A stretch of 7,198 nucleotides of DNA from JBFJVD01 sp041624375 (GCA_041624375.1 JBFJVD010000150.1:1-7198), one strand, 5' to 3'; shown: positions 1 through 6,036, counted from the first letter of the stretch. Numbers and translations: made by a program. The notes: generated by a model from the sequence alone, not told the origin.

Positions 1-240
1 ATGCTGCCGATCCCGGCGGCTGGGGTTCTGCGTGGGGTCGAAGGTCGTGAAGCGGCTGAGCGGGTCCCCGGGATCGAGTCGTTGGTGATCTCGATCCCCA
101 TCGGCCATCCGGTGGTACCGCTGCCGGAAGGAAACCAGTACCTGGGGTTCCTATTTGCGCGCGCCGATATCCCATCAGCTGTGGAGGCAGCTCTTCGCAC
201 TGCGCATAGCCACCTCAGCTTCTCCATCGAAGCCGTGTAA
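1..240 (+). CDS. ATP-grasp ligase, C-terminal fragment (5' part outside window)
   Basis: The last 79 residues of a protein that enters from the left edge; the ATG at base 1 is most likely an internal Met, not the start. The segment reads GVLRGVEGREAAERVPGIES, then a PxGxxVxPLPEGNQYLGFLFAR stretch, then a terminal AALRTAHSHL helix. From memory this pattern (small beta strand, Gly-Pro-rich loop, LGF(L/V)xAR strand, 'tP..VE.ALR.A' helix) is typical of the C-terminal subdomain of ATP-grasp carboxylate-amine ligases related to L-amino-acid ligases and biotin carboxylase. Such enzymes form an acyl-phosphate with ATP and join it to an amine. The ATP- and Mg-binding residues lie upstream and cannot be seen, so the substrate is unknown. 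The stop is TAA at 238-240, and no terminator follows it. Family assignment is fairly likely; specific function is not assignable. Confidence 0.65.
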   Translation: MLPIPAAGVLRGVEGREAAERVPGIESLVISIPIGHPVVPLPEGNQYLGFLFARADIPSAVEAALRTAHSHLSFSIEAV

Positions 241-282
241 GCCTGGAGGTTGCGCTTGAGCCATCGTCCCTCACTGGTTCGA

Positions 283-291
283 TGGTAGAAT
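283..291 (+). promoter_or_regulatory. Candidate extended -10 promoter for nfuA
   Basis: TGGTAGAAT fits the extended -10 pattern TGnTAnnnT. No good -35 hexamer is seen 16-18 bp upstream, as is usual for extended -10 promoters. Transcription would start near 297-299, giving a leader of about 58 nt before the ATG at 356. This would exclude the upstream ATG at 290 as the start. A 6-bp inverted repeat (CCATCG at 261-266, CGATGG at 280-285) abuts the element and could be an operator or chance. Confidence 0.35.
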
Positions 292-343
292 GACCCTCAA
301 GGCGACGCTCGCCCGAAAGAACGCGGTTGTGGAGCAATGGAAT

Positions 344-351
344 GGGGAAGG
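344..351 (+). promoter_or_regulatory. Ribosome-binding site deciding the nfuA start
   Basis: GGGGAAGG lies 4 nt before the ATG at 356. The spacer is short but usable. The alternative in-frame ATG at 290 has no purine-rich site in front of it. The protein from 356 aligns with the first residues of E. coli NfuA, so this site marks the likely true start. Confidence 0.55.
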
Positions 352-355
352 TCGG

Positions 356-967
356 ATGATCGAATTTGATGACGCTGCCAGAGAGAAGATCTCCGAGCTG
401 CTGCAGTCAGAGGATCGGCGCGGGAAGCTCCTGCGCATTCAGATCCTGGGGCGCGGGCCGGATGATTTTCGCTACTCGCTCCGCTTCATTCCGCCAGCAG
501 AACGTACCGCCGATGATCTGAGCATCGAATCCGGTGGTTTTGAGGTTGTGGTGGACCCGGAAAGCGCCCCAAATCTCAAGGGCGCAAGGGTTGAGTTTGT
601 CGAGAATGCCTATCAGAGCGGGTTTCACCTTGAGAACCCCAATCCGATGTTTCAGGATCCGCTGGAGCAGTCCGTCCACGAAGTGCTGAAACACAAGATC
701 AACCCGGGCGTGGCGGCCCATGGCGGCTTTGTCACGCTGCTCGAAGTTCGGGACCATGTAGCCTATGTCGAGCTTGGAGGCGGCTGTCAGGGGTGTGGCC
801 TGGCAGACATCACCCTCAAACAGGGCATCGACGTAATGATTCGAGAGGCGGTTCCGGAAATCCAGCAGGTGGTGGACACCACCGATCATGCCTCGGGGAG
901 CAATCCCTACTACCAGCCTGCAAAAGGCGCACCCGCGCCTGGGAGCTCGCCGCTGGCGAGAAACTAG
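356..967 (+). CDS. nfuA: NfuA-type Fe-S cluster carrier protein
   Basis: A cytosolic protein of 203 residues from ATG 356. NfuA carries a [4Fe-4S] cluster between subunits of a dimer and passes it to apo-enzymes, notably under oxidative stress or iron limitation. Residues 1-95 form a degenerate A-type (HesB/IscA-like) domain with no cysteines, as in E. coli NfuA. It begins MIEFDDAAREKISELL, close to the E. coli MIRISDAAQ start. Residues 105-175 are the NifU C-terminal domain with INPGVAAHGGFVTLLEV, then GGGCQGCGLADITLKQGI; Cys144 and Cys147 are the CxxC cluster ligands. The region near 173-186, ending NPYY, matches the E. coli C-terminus (EHSYY). A further 17 residues rich in Pro, Ala and Gly form an extra tail. 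An in-frame ATG at 290 would add 22 residues but lacks a ribosome site and lies inside the probable promoter. It stands alone between the ATP-grasp fragment and a convergent apgM. Identification is firm. Confidence 0.93.
   Translation: MIEFDDAAREKISELLQSEDRRGKLLRIQILGRGPDDFRYSLRFIPPAERTADDLSIESGGFEVVVDPESAPNLKGARVEFVENAYQSGFHLENPNPMFQDPLEQSVHEVLKHKINPGVAAHGGFVTLLEVRDHVAYVELGGGCQGCGLADITLKQGIDVMIREAVPEIQQVVDTTDHASGSNPYYQPAKGAPAPGSSPLARN
946..960 (+). other. Small hairpin at the 3' end of nfuA
   Basis: CTCGCC, loop GCT, GGCGAG: a perfect 6-bp GC-rich stem with a 3-nt loop, ending just before the nfuA stop at 965-967. No T-tract follows, so it is not a standard intrinsic terminator. It may act as a 3'-end stabiliser or be chance. 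The 104-bp convergent gap after it (968-1071) holds no convincing terminator for either nfuA or apgM. Confidence 0.25.
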
Positions 968-1071
968 CTCGACTCTCCTACAACAACGATCTTCGTACAG
1001 CCATAGTTGTTCAAAACGCGCGGAGATCTACTTGCGTTCCCCGAAGCAGCAAGGGACATCTGCGGTGCGTG

Positions 1072-2283
1072 TCAGGCGCCGTACTTCGCAAGCCGGCCGG
1101 CGTGCGCCATCATGAGCGGCATCAGCTCCTCTGCCGGCAGCGTGCCCAGTCCGCCCCGTGCGCAAAACAACTCCCCAAACTTCGACTCCCCGTCGCGCCG
1201 AACGGTCGCCGGCGCCCAAAGCAGCAAGGGCACCGGATGCCAGGAGTGAGATCGCAGACGGGCCGGGGTTGAATGGTCTCCGGTGACGGCCAGCACGTCC
1301 GGCTCCAGCGAGAGCAGGTCTGGCAGGAGGTGGTCGACGCTTTCGATGTAAGCCGCCTTGCCTTCGAAATCGCCGTCCTCGCCCAGGCTGTCCACCTTCT
1401 TGATGTGGATGAAGAAGTAGTCAAACTGGCTCCAATTTGCGCGGGCTGCCTCGAACTCCTCGGCGGGTGTCTCGCCGGCAAACTCAATCACGTCCATGCC
1501 GACAATCTGAGCCACACCCCGATACATTGGGTACACGGCGATCGCCGCCGCGTTCAGGCCGTAGATATCTGGAAACTGGGGCAGAGCCGGGTTCGTTGAG
1601 AAGCCGCGGAGTGTGACTCCATTGGCCTTGCTCTCATCTTTCAACACCCGCTGGGCAGCTGCGATCCACGCGTTGAACCGGTCCGCCGCATATTTCGATC
1701 CTGCGTCCAGCGCGCGGGCGGGCAGGGGTTTCTCATCGGTTCGCAACGGATCTGTGTCGGCAATCTCCGCTTCGAGGCCATCGCCGCGCAAGATCAGGGA
1801 GAAGCGGTACTCGCGCGCAACTCGCACTTCCGCCTCCACCCCTTCAATGTCAATCTCCGACAGCTTCGAGACGAGAGGGGCAGCCTCCTCGCTTGATATC
1901 CTTCCGGCTCGCCGGTCGACGATCGCGCCGTTCGCGTTCAATGTGACGAAGTTGCCGCGCGCGGCCACATCACCTTTGTCCACGCGCATGCCGATCCCGC
2001 TGGCCTCCAGGACGCCGCGCCCGACATCGAAGTGCAGCGGATCGTATCCGAATAAGGCCAGGTGGGCCGGACCCGAACCCGGCGTGATCCCGCGTCCTAC
2101 CGGGACCGTCTGACCAAGGGTCCCCTCGGAAGCCAGACGATCCAGGTTCGGCGTGTTGGCGGCTTCAAGCTCAGTCGGGCCACCCGGTTCTACTGCAAGC
2201 CCGCCCAGGCCATCCAGGATCAAGAGAACGATCTGGGTCTCGGCTTCCCGCTTCAGAGTCCGCATCAACTCCAGATTGGCCAT
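1072..2283 (-). CDS. apgM: 2,3-bisphosphoglycerate-independent phosphoglycerate mutase, archaeal type (ApgM)
   Basis: A 403-residue cytosolic enzyme interconverting 3- and 2-phosphoglycerate in glycolysis and gluconeogenesis. It belongs to the alkaline phosphatase superfamily, uses two metal ions and a phosphoserine intermediate, and differs from the longer (about 510 aa) bacterial GpmI. Visible motifs are LILDGLGG (21-28, metal ligand Asp24), TPGSGPAHLALFGYDP (67-82, with Ser70 the probable nucleophile), IHIKKVDSLGEDGD (292-305, ligand Asp298), TGDHSTP (334-340, ligands Asp336 and His337) and RSHSWHPVPLL (344-354, ligand His346). Length is normal for ApgM. At 302 a Glu stands where the DxxxH motif of the superfamily has a metal-binding His. 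The start is ATG at 2283, with GAAAGGA (2300-2294) 10 nt upstream. A strong terminator lies just before that ribosome site, so expression probably depends on readthrough or on an unseen promoter within the preceding gene's end. It complements gap and pgk on the other side of the divergent promoter. Confidence 0.93.
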   Translation of the reverse strand: MANLELMRTLKREAETQIVLLILDGLGGLAVEPGGPTELEAANTPNLDRLASEGTLGQTVPVGRGITPGSGPAHLALFGYDPLHFDVGRGVLEASGIGMRVDKGDVAARGNFVTLNANGAIVDRRAGRISSEEAAPLVSKLSEIDIEGVEAEVRVAREYRFSLILRGDGLEAEIADTDPLRTDEKPLPARALDAGSKYAADRFNAWIAAAQRVLKDESKANGVTLRGFSTNPALPQFPDIYGLNAAAIAVYPMYRGVAQIVGMDVIEFAGETPAEEFEAARANWSQFDYFFIHIKKVDSLGEDGDFEGKAAYIESVDHLLPDLLSLEPDVLAVTGDHSTPARLRSHSWHPVPLLLWAPATVRRDGESKFGELFCARGGLGTLPAEELMPLMMAHAGRLAKYGA

Positions 2284-2308
2284 CCTTGCGTCGTCCTTTC
2301 GTTCAAGG

Positions 2309-2333
2309 AAAAGCCCCCGCGCCGCGGGGGCTT
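2309..2333 (-). terminator. Intrinsic terminator after the ABC ATPase gene
   Basis: A perfect 10-bp stem (2333-2324 with 2320-2311, read on the minus strand as AAGCCCCCGC and GCGGGGGCTT) closes a 3-nt loop. The T-tract TTTT (2312-2309) overlaps the stem base and is followed by CC. It begins 21 nt after the ATPase stop codon. The plus strand lacks a T-tract, so it works in one direction. It ends only 8 nt before the apgM ribosome site, which places it inside any apgM leader transcribed from upstream. Confidence 0.88.
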
Positions 2334-2354
2334 GGTATGGTTCAGTTGACGGAC

Positions 2355-3458
2355 CTAGACGATCTTGCCCTGGTCGCCATCTGTGTCGAAGAGGTGCATG
2401 TTGTGCATGTTGAAGACCACCTGCTTCGGCTGATTGACCTTAGCTTCACTGCGCGGGTCAACCCGGGCGACAAAGGTGTGCTTTCCAGCCTTCAAGTAGA
2501 GGATTTGCTCGTTGCCCATCGGTTCACGGACATCGATGACCGCTTCGACGGGAGCGGCTTCGATCCCCGGCGGCTGGAACTGTGGGTCGTGAATGTCTTC
2601 CGGACGCAGGCCGAAGATGACTTCGCGGCCTTCGCGAGAACTTACGGCGTCCATCTTGTCCCCAGGGACGGGGATCTGGAAATCGCCGATATCAATTGCC
2701 AGGCCGCCATCGACCCGGGCCAGTTTGGCGCCGAAGAAGTTCATGGCCGGTGAGCCGATGAAACCGGCGACGAACACATTCGCCGGGTGGTCATAAAGGA
2801 TCTGCGGCGTATCGGCCTGCTGCAGAATACCGTCCTTCATGACGGCGATCCGCGAGGCCATTGTCATCGCCTCCGTCTGATCGTGAGTCACGTAGACGAA
2901 GGTCGTTCCCAAGTCCTGGTGCAGTTTCTGAATCTCCGCACGTGTCTGAACACGTAGCTTGGCATCGAGGTTCGAGAGCGGCTCGTCAAGCAGGAACACT
3001 TTGGGCTGGCGCACAATTGCCCGTCCAACCGCGACCCGCTGCCGCTGACCACCGGACAGCTGGCGCGGTCGCCGGTCCAGGAGATTGGTAATCCCCAGGA
3101 TCTCGGCGGCGTTCTGCACGCGCTGGCGGATCTCCTGTTTCGGCGTTCCCCGCAGCTTCAAGCCGAAGGCCATGTTGTCGAACACTGTCATGTGGGGGTA
3201 GAGCGCGTAGGATTGGAACACCATCGCGATGTCCCGGTCTTTGGGGGCAACATCGTTCACCAGGCGATCGCCGATCAAGATCTCGCCGTCGGAGATCTCC
3301 TCGAGACCCGCCAGCAGTCGAAGCGAGGTCGACTTGCCACACCCGGAGGGTCCGACCAGTACCAGGAACTCCCGATCCTCAATATGAAGATTCATGTCGT
3401 CGACGGCGACGACCGAGCCGAACCGCTTTGTGACGTTGTTGTAGGTCACACTGGCCAT
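2355..3458 (-). CDS. ugpC: ABC sugar-importer ATP-binding protein, UgpC/MalK/MsmX family
   Basis: A 367-residue cytoplasmic ATPase of a CUT1-type importer (sugars, oligosaccharides or glycerol-3-phosphate). In order: Walker A GPSGCGKST (36-44), Q-loop Gln82 in VFQSYALYPHMTV, signature LSGGQRQRVAVGRA (134-147), Walker B VFLLDEPLSNLDA (154-166, with catalytic Glu159), and switch His192 in YVTHDQTEAMTMA. Then FIGSPAMNFF (233-242) leads into the C-terminal OB-fold/TOBE regulatory domain with GLRPEDIH (283-290). Length and motifs are complete. The start is ATG 3458, with a strong AAAGGAGGG site 7 nt upstream and a TATAAT promoter. No permease or solute-binding protein genes lie on either side, and the gene has its own promoter and terminator. 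It is therefore probably an orphan ATPase shared by several importers, as MsmX and MsiK are. The exact substrate cannot be read from the sequence; 'ugpC' is a family label. Confidence 0.92.
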   Translation of the reverse strand: MASVTYNNVTKRFGSVVAVDDMNLHIEDREFLVLVGPSGCGKSTSLRLLAGLEEISDGEILIGDRLVNDVAPKDRDIAMVFQSYALYPHMTVFDNMAFGLKLRGTPKQEIRQRVQNAAEILGITNLLDRRPRQLSGGQRQRVAVGRAIVRQPKVFLLDEPLSNLDAKLRVQTRAEIQKLHQDLGTTFVYVTHDQTEAMTMASRIAVMKDGILQQADTPQILYDHPANVFVAGFIGSPAMNFFGAKLARVDGGLAIDIGDFQIPVPGDKMDAVSSREGREVIFGLRPEDIHDPQFQPPGIEAAPVEAVIDVREPMGNEQILYLKAGKHTFVARVDPRSEAKVNQPKQVVFNMHNMHLFDTDGDQGKIV

Positions 3459-3465
3459 AGCCCAA

Positions 3466-3474
3466 CCCTCCTTT
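3466..3474 (-). promoter_or_regulatory. Strong ribosome-binding site of the ATPase gene
   Basis: Read on the minus strand as AAAGGAGGG, 7 nt before ATG 3458. It is nearly full complementarity to the 16S anti-Shine-Dalgarno sequence, and contrasts with yvcK on the other strand, which has none. Confidence 0.8.
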
Positions 3475-3494
3475 CGGTTTTGTATCGTGCTGAA

Positions 3495-3500
3495 ATTATA
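3495..3500 (-). promoter_or_regulatory. Promoter (-10) of the ATPase gene
   Basis: A consensus TATAAT on the minus strand (3500-3495). Transcription would start near 3488, giving a leader of about 30 nt that contains the strong ribosome site. At 17-bp spacing the -35 position (3523-3518) reads CCGAAC, far from consensus, so activator dependence is plausible. The -35 position falls inside the 3514-3534 dyad. Confidence 0.6.
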
Positions 3501-3513
3501 CCCAAGACTCAGG

Positions 3514-3534
3514 GCCGGTTCGGGGCAAACCGGC
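3514..3534. promoter_or_regulatory. Dyad in the divergent promoter region, candidate operator
   Basis: GCCGGTT (3514-3520) and AACCGGC (3528-3534) form a perfect inverted repeat with a 7-nt centre; the dyad is 21 bp. A third, imperfect half-site GCCGGGTTT lies at 3544-3552 and touches the -35 box of yvcK. The dyad centre is about 36 bp upstream of the predicted ATPase start point and about 63 bp upstream of the predicted yvcK start point. No T-tract follows on either strand, so it is not a terminator. The binding factor is unknown. Confidence 0.45.
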
Positions 3535-3550
3535 TGGCCGAGCGCCGGGT

Positions 3551-3580
3551 TTGACGAGTCTTAAGGCCGTCTGGTATATT
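3551..3580 (+). promoter_or_regulatory. Promoter of the yvcK-gap-pgk operon
   Basis: TTGACG (-35, 3551-3556), an 18-bp spacer and TATATT (-10, 3575-3580) match five of six bases at each sigma-70-type box. Transcription is expected 6-8 nt after the -10, at about 3586-3588, which coincides with the GTG start codon of yvcK. Confidence 0.7.
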
Positions 3581-3587
3581 CAATCGT

Positions 3588-4952
3588 GTGAATAGATCTC
3601 AGCTCCCCGATCGCGAGGGGAAGCTGCGCCGCCAGTGGCGCCAGATTGTGCGCTGGTTTCAACCGGGGCTGGGGGTGAAGCGCTGGCTCGGTTTGATGGT
3701 TGTTGGTACGGCGCTCATCGGCCTCGGACTCGCGATTTTGCTCCTCGACTACTACCGAGCCCATCCGGATTCTCCTTGGCTTTATTTGCTCAGCTTGCGG
3801 GCGCTCCCGCGCTGGCTTCGCGCCACGCTGTTGGGCACCACCGGCATCGCATTGCTTCTCACGGCGGTCGTTCGGCTTAATCGGACGCTGCTCGCGCCAT
3901 ACGTGCGGCCCGGCCGGCCGGTCGTTGACGCCGTAGCCCGGCATCGGCGCCTGCGGCGGGGCCCACGGATCGTGGCCATCGGCGGCGGCACCGGCCTTTC
4001 GACCTTGCTGCGTGGCCTGAAGCACCAGACCAGCAACCTGACGGCGATCGTCAGCGTCGCCGACGACGGCGGCTCTTCCGGCCGGCTCCGTCAGGCGCTC
4101 GGCCTGCCGCCGCCCGGCGACCTGCGAGCGTGCCTGGCCGCGCTCTCGGATGATGAAGACCTCATCACGCAGCTCTTCCAATATCGCTTTCTGGCCGGCG
4201 ATGAGCTCGAGGGGCATTCCTTCGGAAACCTTTTCATCGCTGCGCTTGCCGGTGTCACGGGAAGCTTTGATCGCGGAATTCTCGAGGCTGGCCGTGTGCT
4301 TGCGGTTCACGGTCAAGTCTTGCCCTCGACCGGACGGGATGTGGCGCTCGTTGCCGACAAAGCTCCAGCGCTGGATGTCCAGGCGGTGCGGATCGAAGGC
4401 GAGAGCCGCATCCCCACCATGCCAGGCCGCATCCGGCGAGTCCATCTCGAACCAAACGACCCTCCCGCGCACCCCGAGGCGATCCGTGCCATCCTGAGCG
4501 CCGAGATGATCGTGATTGGTCCGGGCAGCCTCTATACCAGCATCATGCCCAACCTGCTGGTTCCGGATATCGTCCGGGCGGTCCGCAGCAGTCGAGCGTT
4601 CAGAGTATTTGTCTGCAATGTGGCCACACAGCCGGGAGAGACCGATGGCTATGATTGCCGCCAGCATGTCGAAGCCGTGGAGTCCCATGTCGGGCGAGGG
4701 CTGGTCGATATCGTCTTGGCCAACGACTGCCCATCGGGTGAGCCGCCGGCGGGCTCGCTCTGGGTATGTGCGCCGGAAGAACGGCATCCCTCCGGCTTCT
4801 ATTACCGGGCGGATCTGACGGATCTCGAACGGCCATGGCGCCATGATCCAGCCAAGCTGGCTGAGGTGCTCCTCATGCTGCTCGAGGAGCGGACCGGGCC
4901 GCTTGAGCTCCCATCGCTTGACCACGTCGAACCGACCAGCGGATTGAACTAG
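3588..4952 (+). CDS. yvcK: YvcK/CofD-like gluconeogenesis factor with N-terminal membrane anchor
   Basis: A 454-residue protein. YvcK family members bind UDP-GlcNAc-type nucleotide sugars and are needed in Bacillus for growth and cell shape on gluconeogenic carbon sources; the fold is shared with CofD transferases. Residues about 33-55 and 77-97 are two hydrophobic helices (for example GLMVVGTALIGLGLAILLL), giving a membrane anchor with the catalytic-like domain on the cytoplasmic side. The YvcK domain starts near 126: VAIGGGTGLSTLLRGLK (129-145), VADDGGSSGRLR (157-168), PPPGDLRACLAALS (174-187), GHSFGNLFIAAL (209-220), IGPGSLYTSIMPNLLV (310-325) and NVATQPGETDGY (344-355). All the family landmarks I know are intact. 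The start is GTG 3588; there is no Shine-Dalgarno sequence, and the promoter -10 ends only 7 nt before it, which suggests a leaderless mRNA. The next in-frame alternative, GTG 3648, also lacks a well-spaced ribosome site. gap begins 35 bp after the TAG stop, so the two are probably cotranscribed. The whiA and rapZ partners common near yvcK elsewhere are not in the window. Confidence 0.92.
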   Translation: MNRSQLPDREGKLRRQWRQIVRWFQPGLGVKRWLGLMVVGTALIGLGLAILLLDYYRAHPDSPWLYLLSLRALPRWLRATLLGTTGIALLLTAVVRLNRTLLAPYVRPGRPVVDAVARHRRLRRGPRIVAIGGGTGLSTLLRGLKHQTSNLTAIVSVADDGGSSGRLRQALGLPPPGDLRACLAALSDDEDLITQLFQYRFLAGDELEGHSFGNLFIAALAGVTGSFDRGILEAGRVLAVHGQVLPSTGRDVALVADKAPALDVQAVRIEGESRIPTMPGRIRRVHLEPNDPPAHPEAIRAILSAEMIVIGPGSLYTSIMPNLLVPDIVRAVRSSRAFRVFVCNVATQPGETDGYDCRQHVEAVESHVGRGLVDIVLANDCPSGEPPAGSLWVCAPEERHPSGFYYRADLTDLERPWRHDPAKLAEVLLMLLEERTGPLELPSLDHVEPTSGLN

Positions 4953-4987
4953 CTGGCATCATCCTACGTACGAGGAGGGTAGAACCA

Positions 4988-6010
4988 ATGGCTATCCGAG
5001 TGGGCATCAACGGACTGGGCCGCATTGGGCGGCAGGTCCTGAAGATCCTGAAAGAGAAGTACCCCGAGAGAGTGGACGTCGTTGCCTTTAATGATCTCGG
5101 CGACCTGAAGACGATGGCGCACCTGTTTACACACGATTCGGTTTACGGGCGCTACGAAGGAGAAGTCGAGGTCCGGGACGACGGGTTTGTGATCAACGGC
5201 GACCTCATTCAAGCACTGTCGGTGCGCGATCCGGCTGAGCTTCCCTGGTCGGATTTGGGCGTCGACATCGTAGTCGAGGCAACCGGGATCTTCAAGCAGC
5301 GTGACCAGGCGGCCAAGCACCTCGAAGCCGGCGCCCAGAAGGTCATCATCAGCGCGCCGGCAAAGGACCCCGATCTCACGATTGTGCTCGGTGTGAACGA
5401 CTCAAGCTACGATCCTGAAAAGCACGATGTGATCTCGAACGCCAGCTGCACCACCAACTGCCTGGCGCCTGCCGCCAAAGTCCTGCACGACGAGTTTGGC
5501 ATTGTCAAAGGGCTCCTGACGACGGTGCATGCCTACACCAGCACCCAATCAATCGTGGACATGCCGCACAAGGACCTGCGGCGGGCCCGCGCTGCCGCGG
5601 TCAACATCATCCCCACCTCGACCGGGGCTGCGCGCGCTGTCGCGCTGGTCATGCCGGAGCTGGAAGGCAAATTCGACGGCATCGCCATGCGCGTGCCGGT
5701 CCCGAGCGGTTCAGTTGTCGATTTCGTGGCTGAGCTCAGCCGCGATGTCAGCAACGAGGAGCTGCATGCGGCCTTCCGCAAGGCGGCTGAGGGCCCGATG
5801 GAGGGCATCCTCGGCTTCTCAACGGAGCCGCTTGTGAGCACCGACATCATCGGTGATCCGCGCTCGAGCATCGTCGATGCAGATTATACGTTCGTGATCG
5901 GCGGCAATCTGGTGAAGGTCCTCAGCTGGTACGACAACGAGTATGGCTACTCATCGCGCACCGCAGACCTCACCGCTGTCGTCGGAGAGAAGCTGAAGGT
6001 CCCTGCCTGA
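4988..6010 (+). CDS. gap: Glyceraldehyde-3-phosphate dehydrogenase, type I, NAD-preferring
   Basis: A 340-residue cytosolic tetrameric enzyme that converts glyceraldehyde-3-phosphate, phosphate and NAD to 1,3-bisphosphoglycerate, reversibly. The Rossmann motif NGLGRIGRQ is at 8-16, and Asp36 in AFNDLGDL binds the adenosine ribose. The catalytic motif SNASCTTNCLAP (150-161) has nucleophile Cys154; His181 in TTVHAYTSTQ is the base. DMPHKDLRRARAAA (191-204), STGAA (211-215), AMRVPVPSGSVVD (233-245) and the terminal SWYDNEYGYS (313-322) are standard. Leu37 after Asp36 and Pro193 in the PHKDLRR loop favour NAD over NADP by the known GapA versus GapB/chloroplast rule. The start is ATG 4988, with GAGGAGGG (4972-4979) 8 nt upstream, the strongest ribosome site in the operon. 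It lies between yvcK and pgk, 26 bp before the latter. Confidence 0.97.
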   Translation: MAIRVGINGLGRIGRQVLKILKEKYPERVDVVAFNDLGDLKTMAHLFTHDSVYGRYEGEVEVRDDGFVINGDLIQALSVRDPAELPWSDLGVDIVVEATGIFKQRDQAAKHLEAGAQKVIISAPAKDPDLTIVLGVNDSSYDPEKHDVISNASCTTNCLAPAAKVLHDEFGIVKGLLTTVHAYTSTQSIVDMPHKDLRRARAAAVNIIPTSTGAARAVALVMPELEGKFDGIAMRVPVPSGSVVDFVAELSRDVSNEELHAAFRKAAEGPMEGILGFSTEPLVSTDIIGDPRSSIVDADYTFVIGGNLVKVLSWYDNEYGYSSRTADLTAVVGEKLKVPA

Positions 6011-6019
6011 CCCAGGCAG
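6003..6019 (+). other. Intercistronic hairpin spanning the gap stop codon
   Basis: CTGCCTG, loop ACC, CAGGCAG: a perfect 7-bp stem that includes the TGA stop of gap (6008-6010). It is followed by ATTTCGG, which is too poor in T for efficient termination. It ends 17 nt before the pgk start and could stabilise the upstream gap message, lower pgk translation or allow partial termination. It could also be chance. Confidence 0.4.
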
Positions 6020-6036
6020 ATTTCGGAACAATTAAC

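Noticed and set aside
261..285. CCATCG / CGATGG inverted repeat upstream of nfuA as an Fe-S-responsive (IscR-like) operator.
   Set aside because: A 6-bp repeat with a 13-nt gap is expected by chance, and it does not resemble an IscR site as I know it. It is noted with the promoter only.
290..355. A 22-residue N-terminal extension of NfuA from ATG 290.
   Set aside because: There is no ribosome site before 290, the ATG overlaps a probable -10 element, and homology to E. coli NfuA begins exactly at the ATG at 356.
982..1011. Inverted repeat AACAAC / GTTGTT between the convergent nfuA and apgM genes.
   Set aside because: The stem is 6 bp with four A-T pairs and an 18-nt loop, and no T-tract follows; too weak to call a terminator.
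1020..1060. Possible convergent terminator around CTTGC...GCAAG.
   Set aside because: Only 5 bp pair, with an internal loop, and no T-tract is present on either strand.
3561..4925. A 454-codon open frame on the minus strand, opposite yvcK and almost the same length.
   Set aside because: It mirrors the codon structure of yvcK, is full of Arg, Gln and Pro without any known motif, and has no convincing ribosome site. The plus-strand frame carries every YvcK motif. High GC content explains the long antisense frame.
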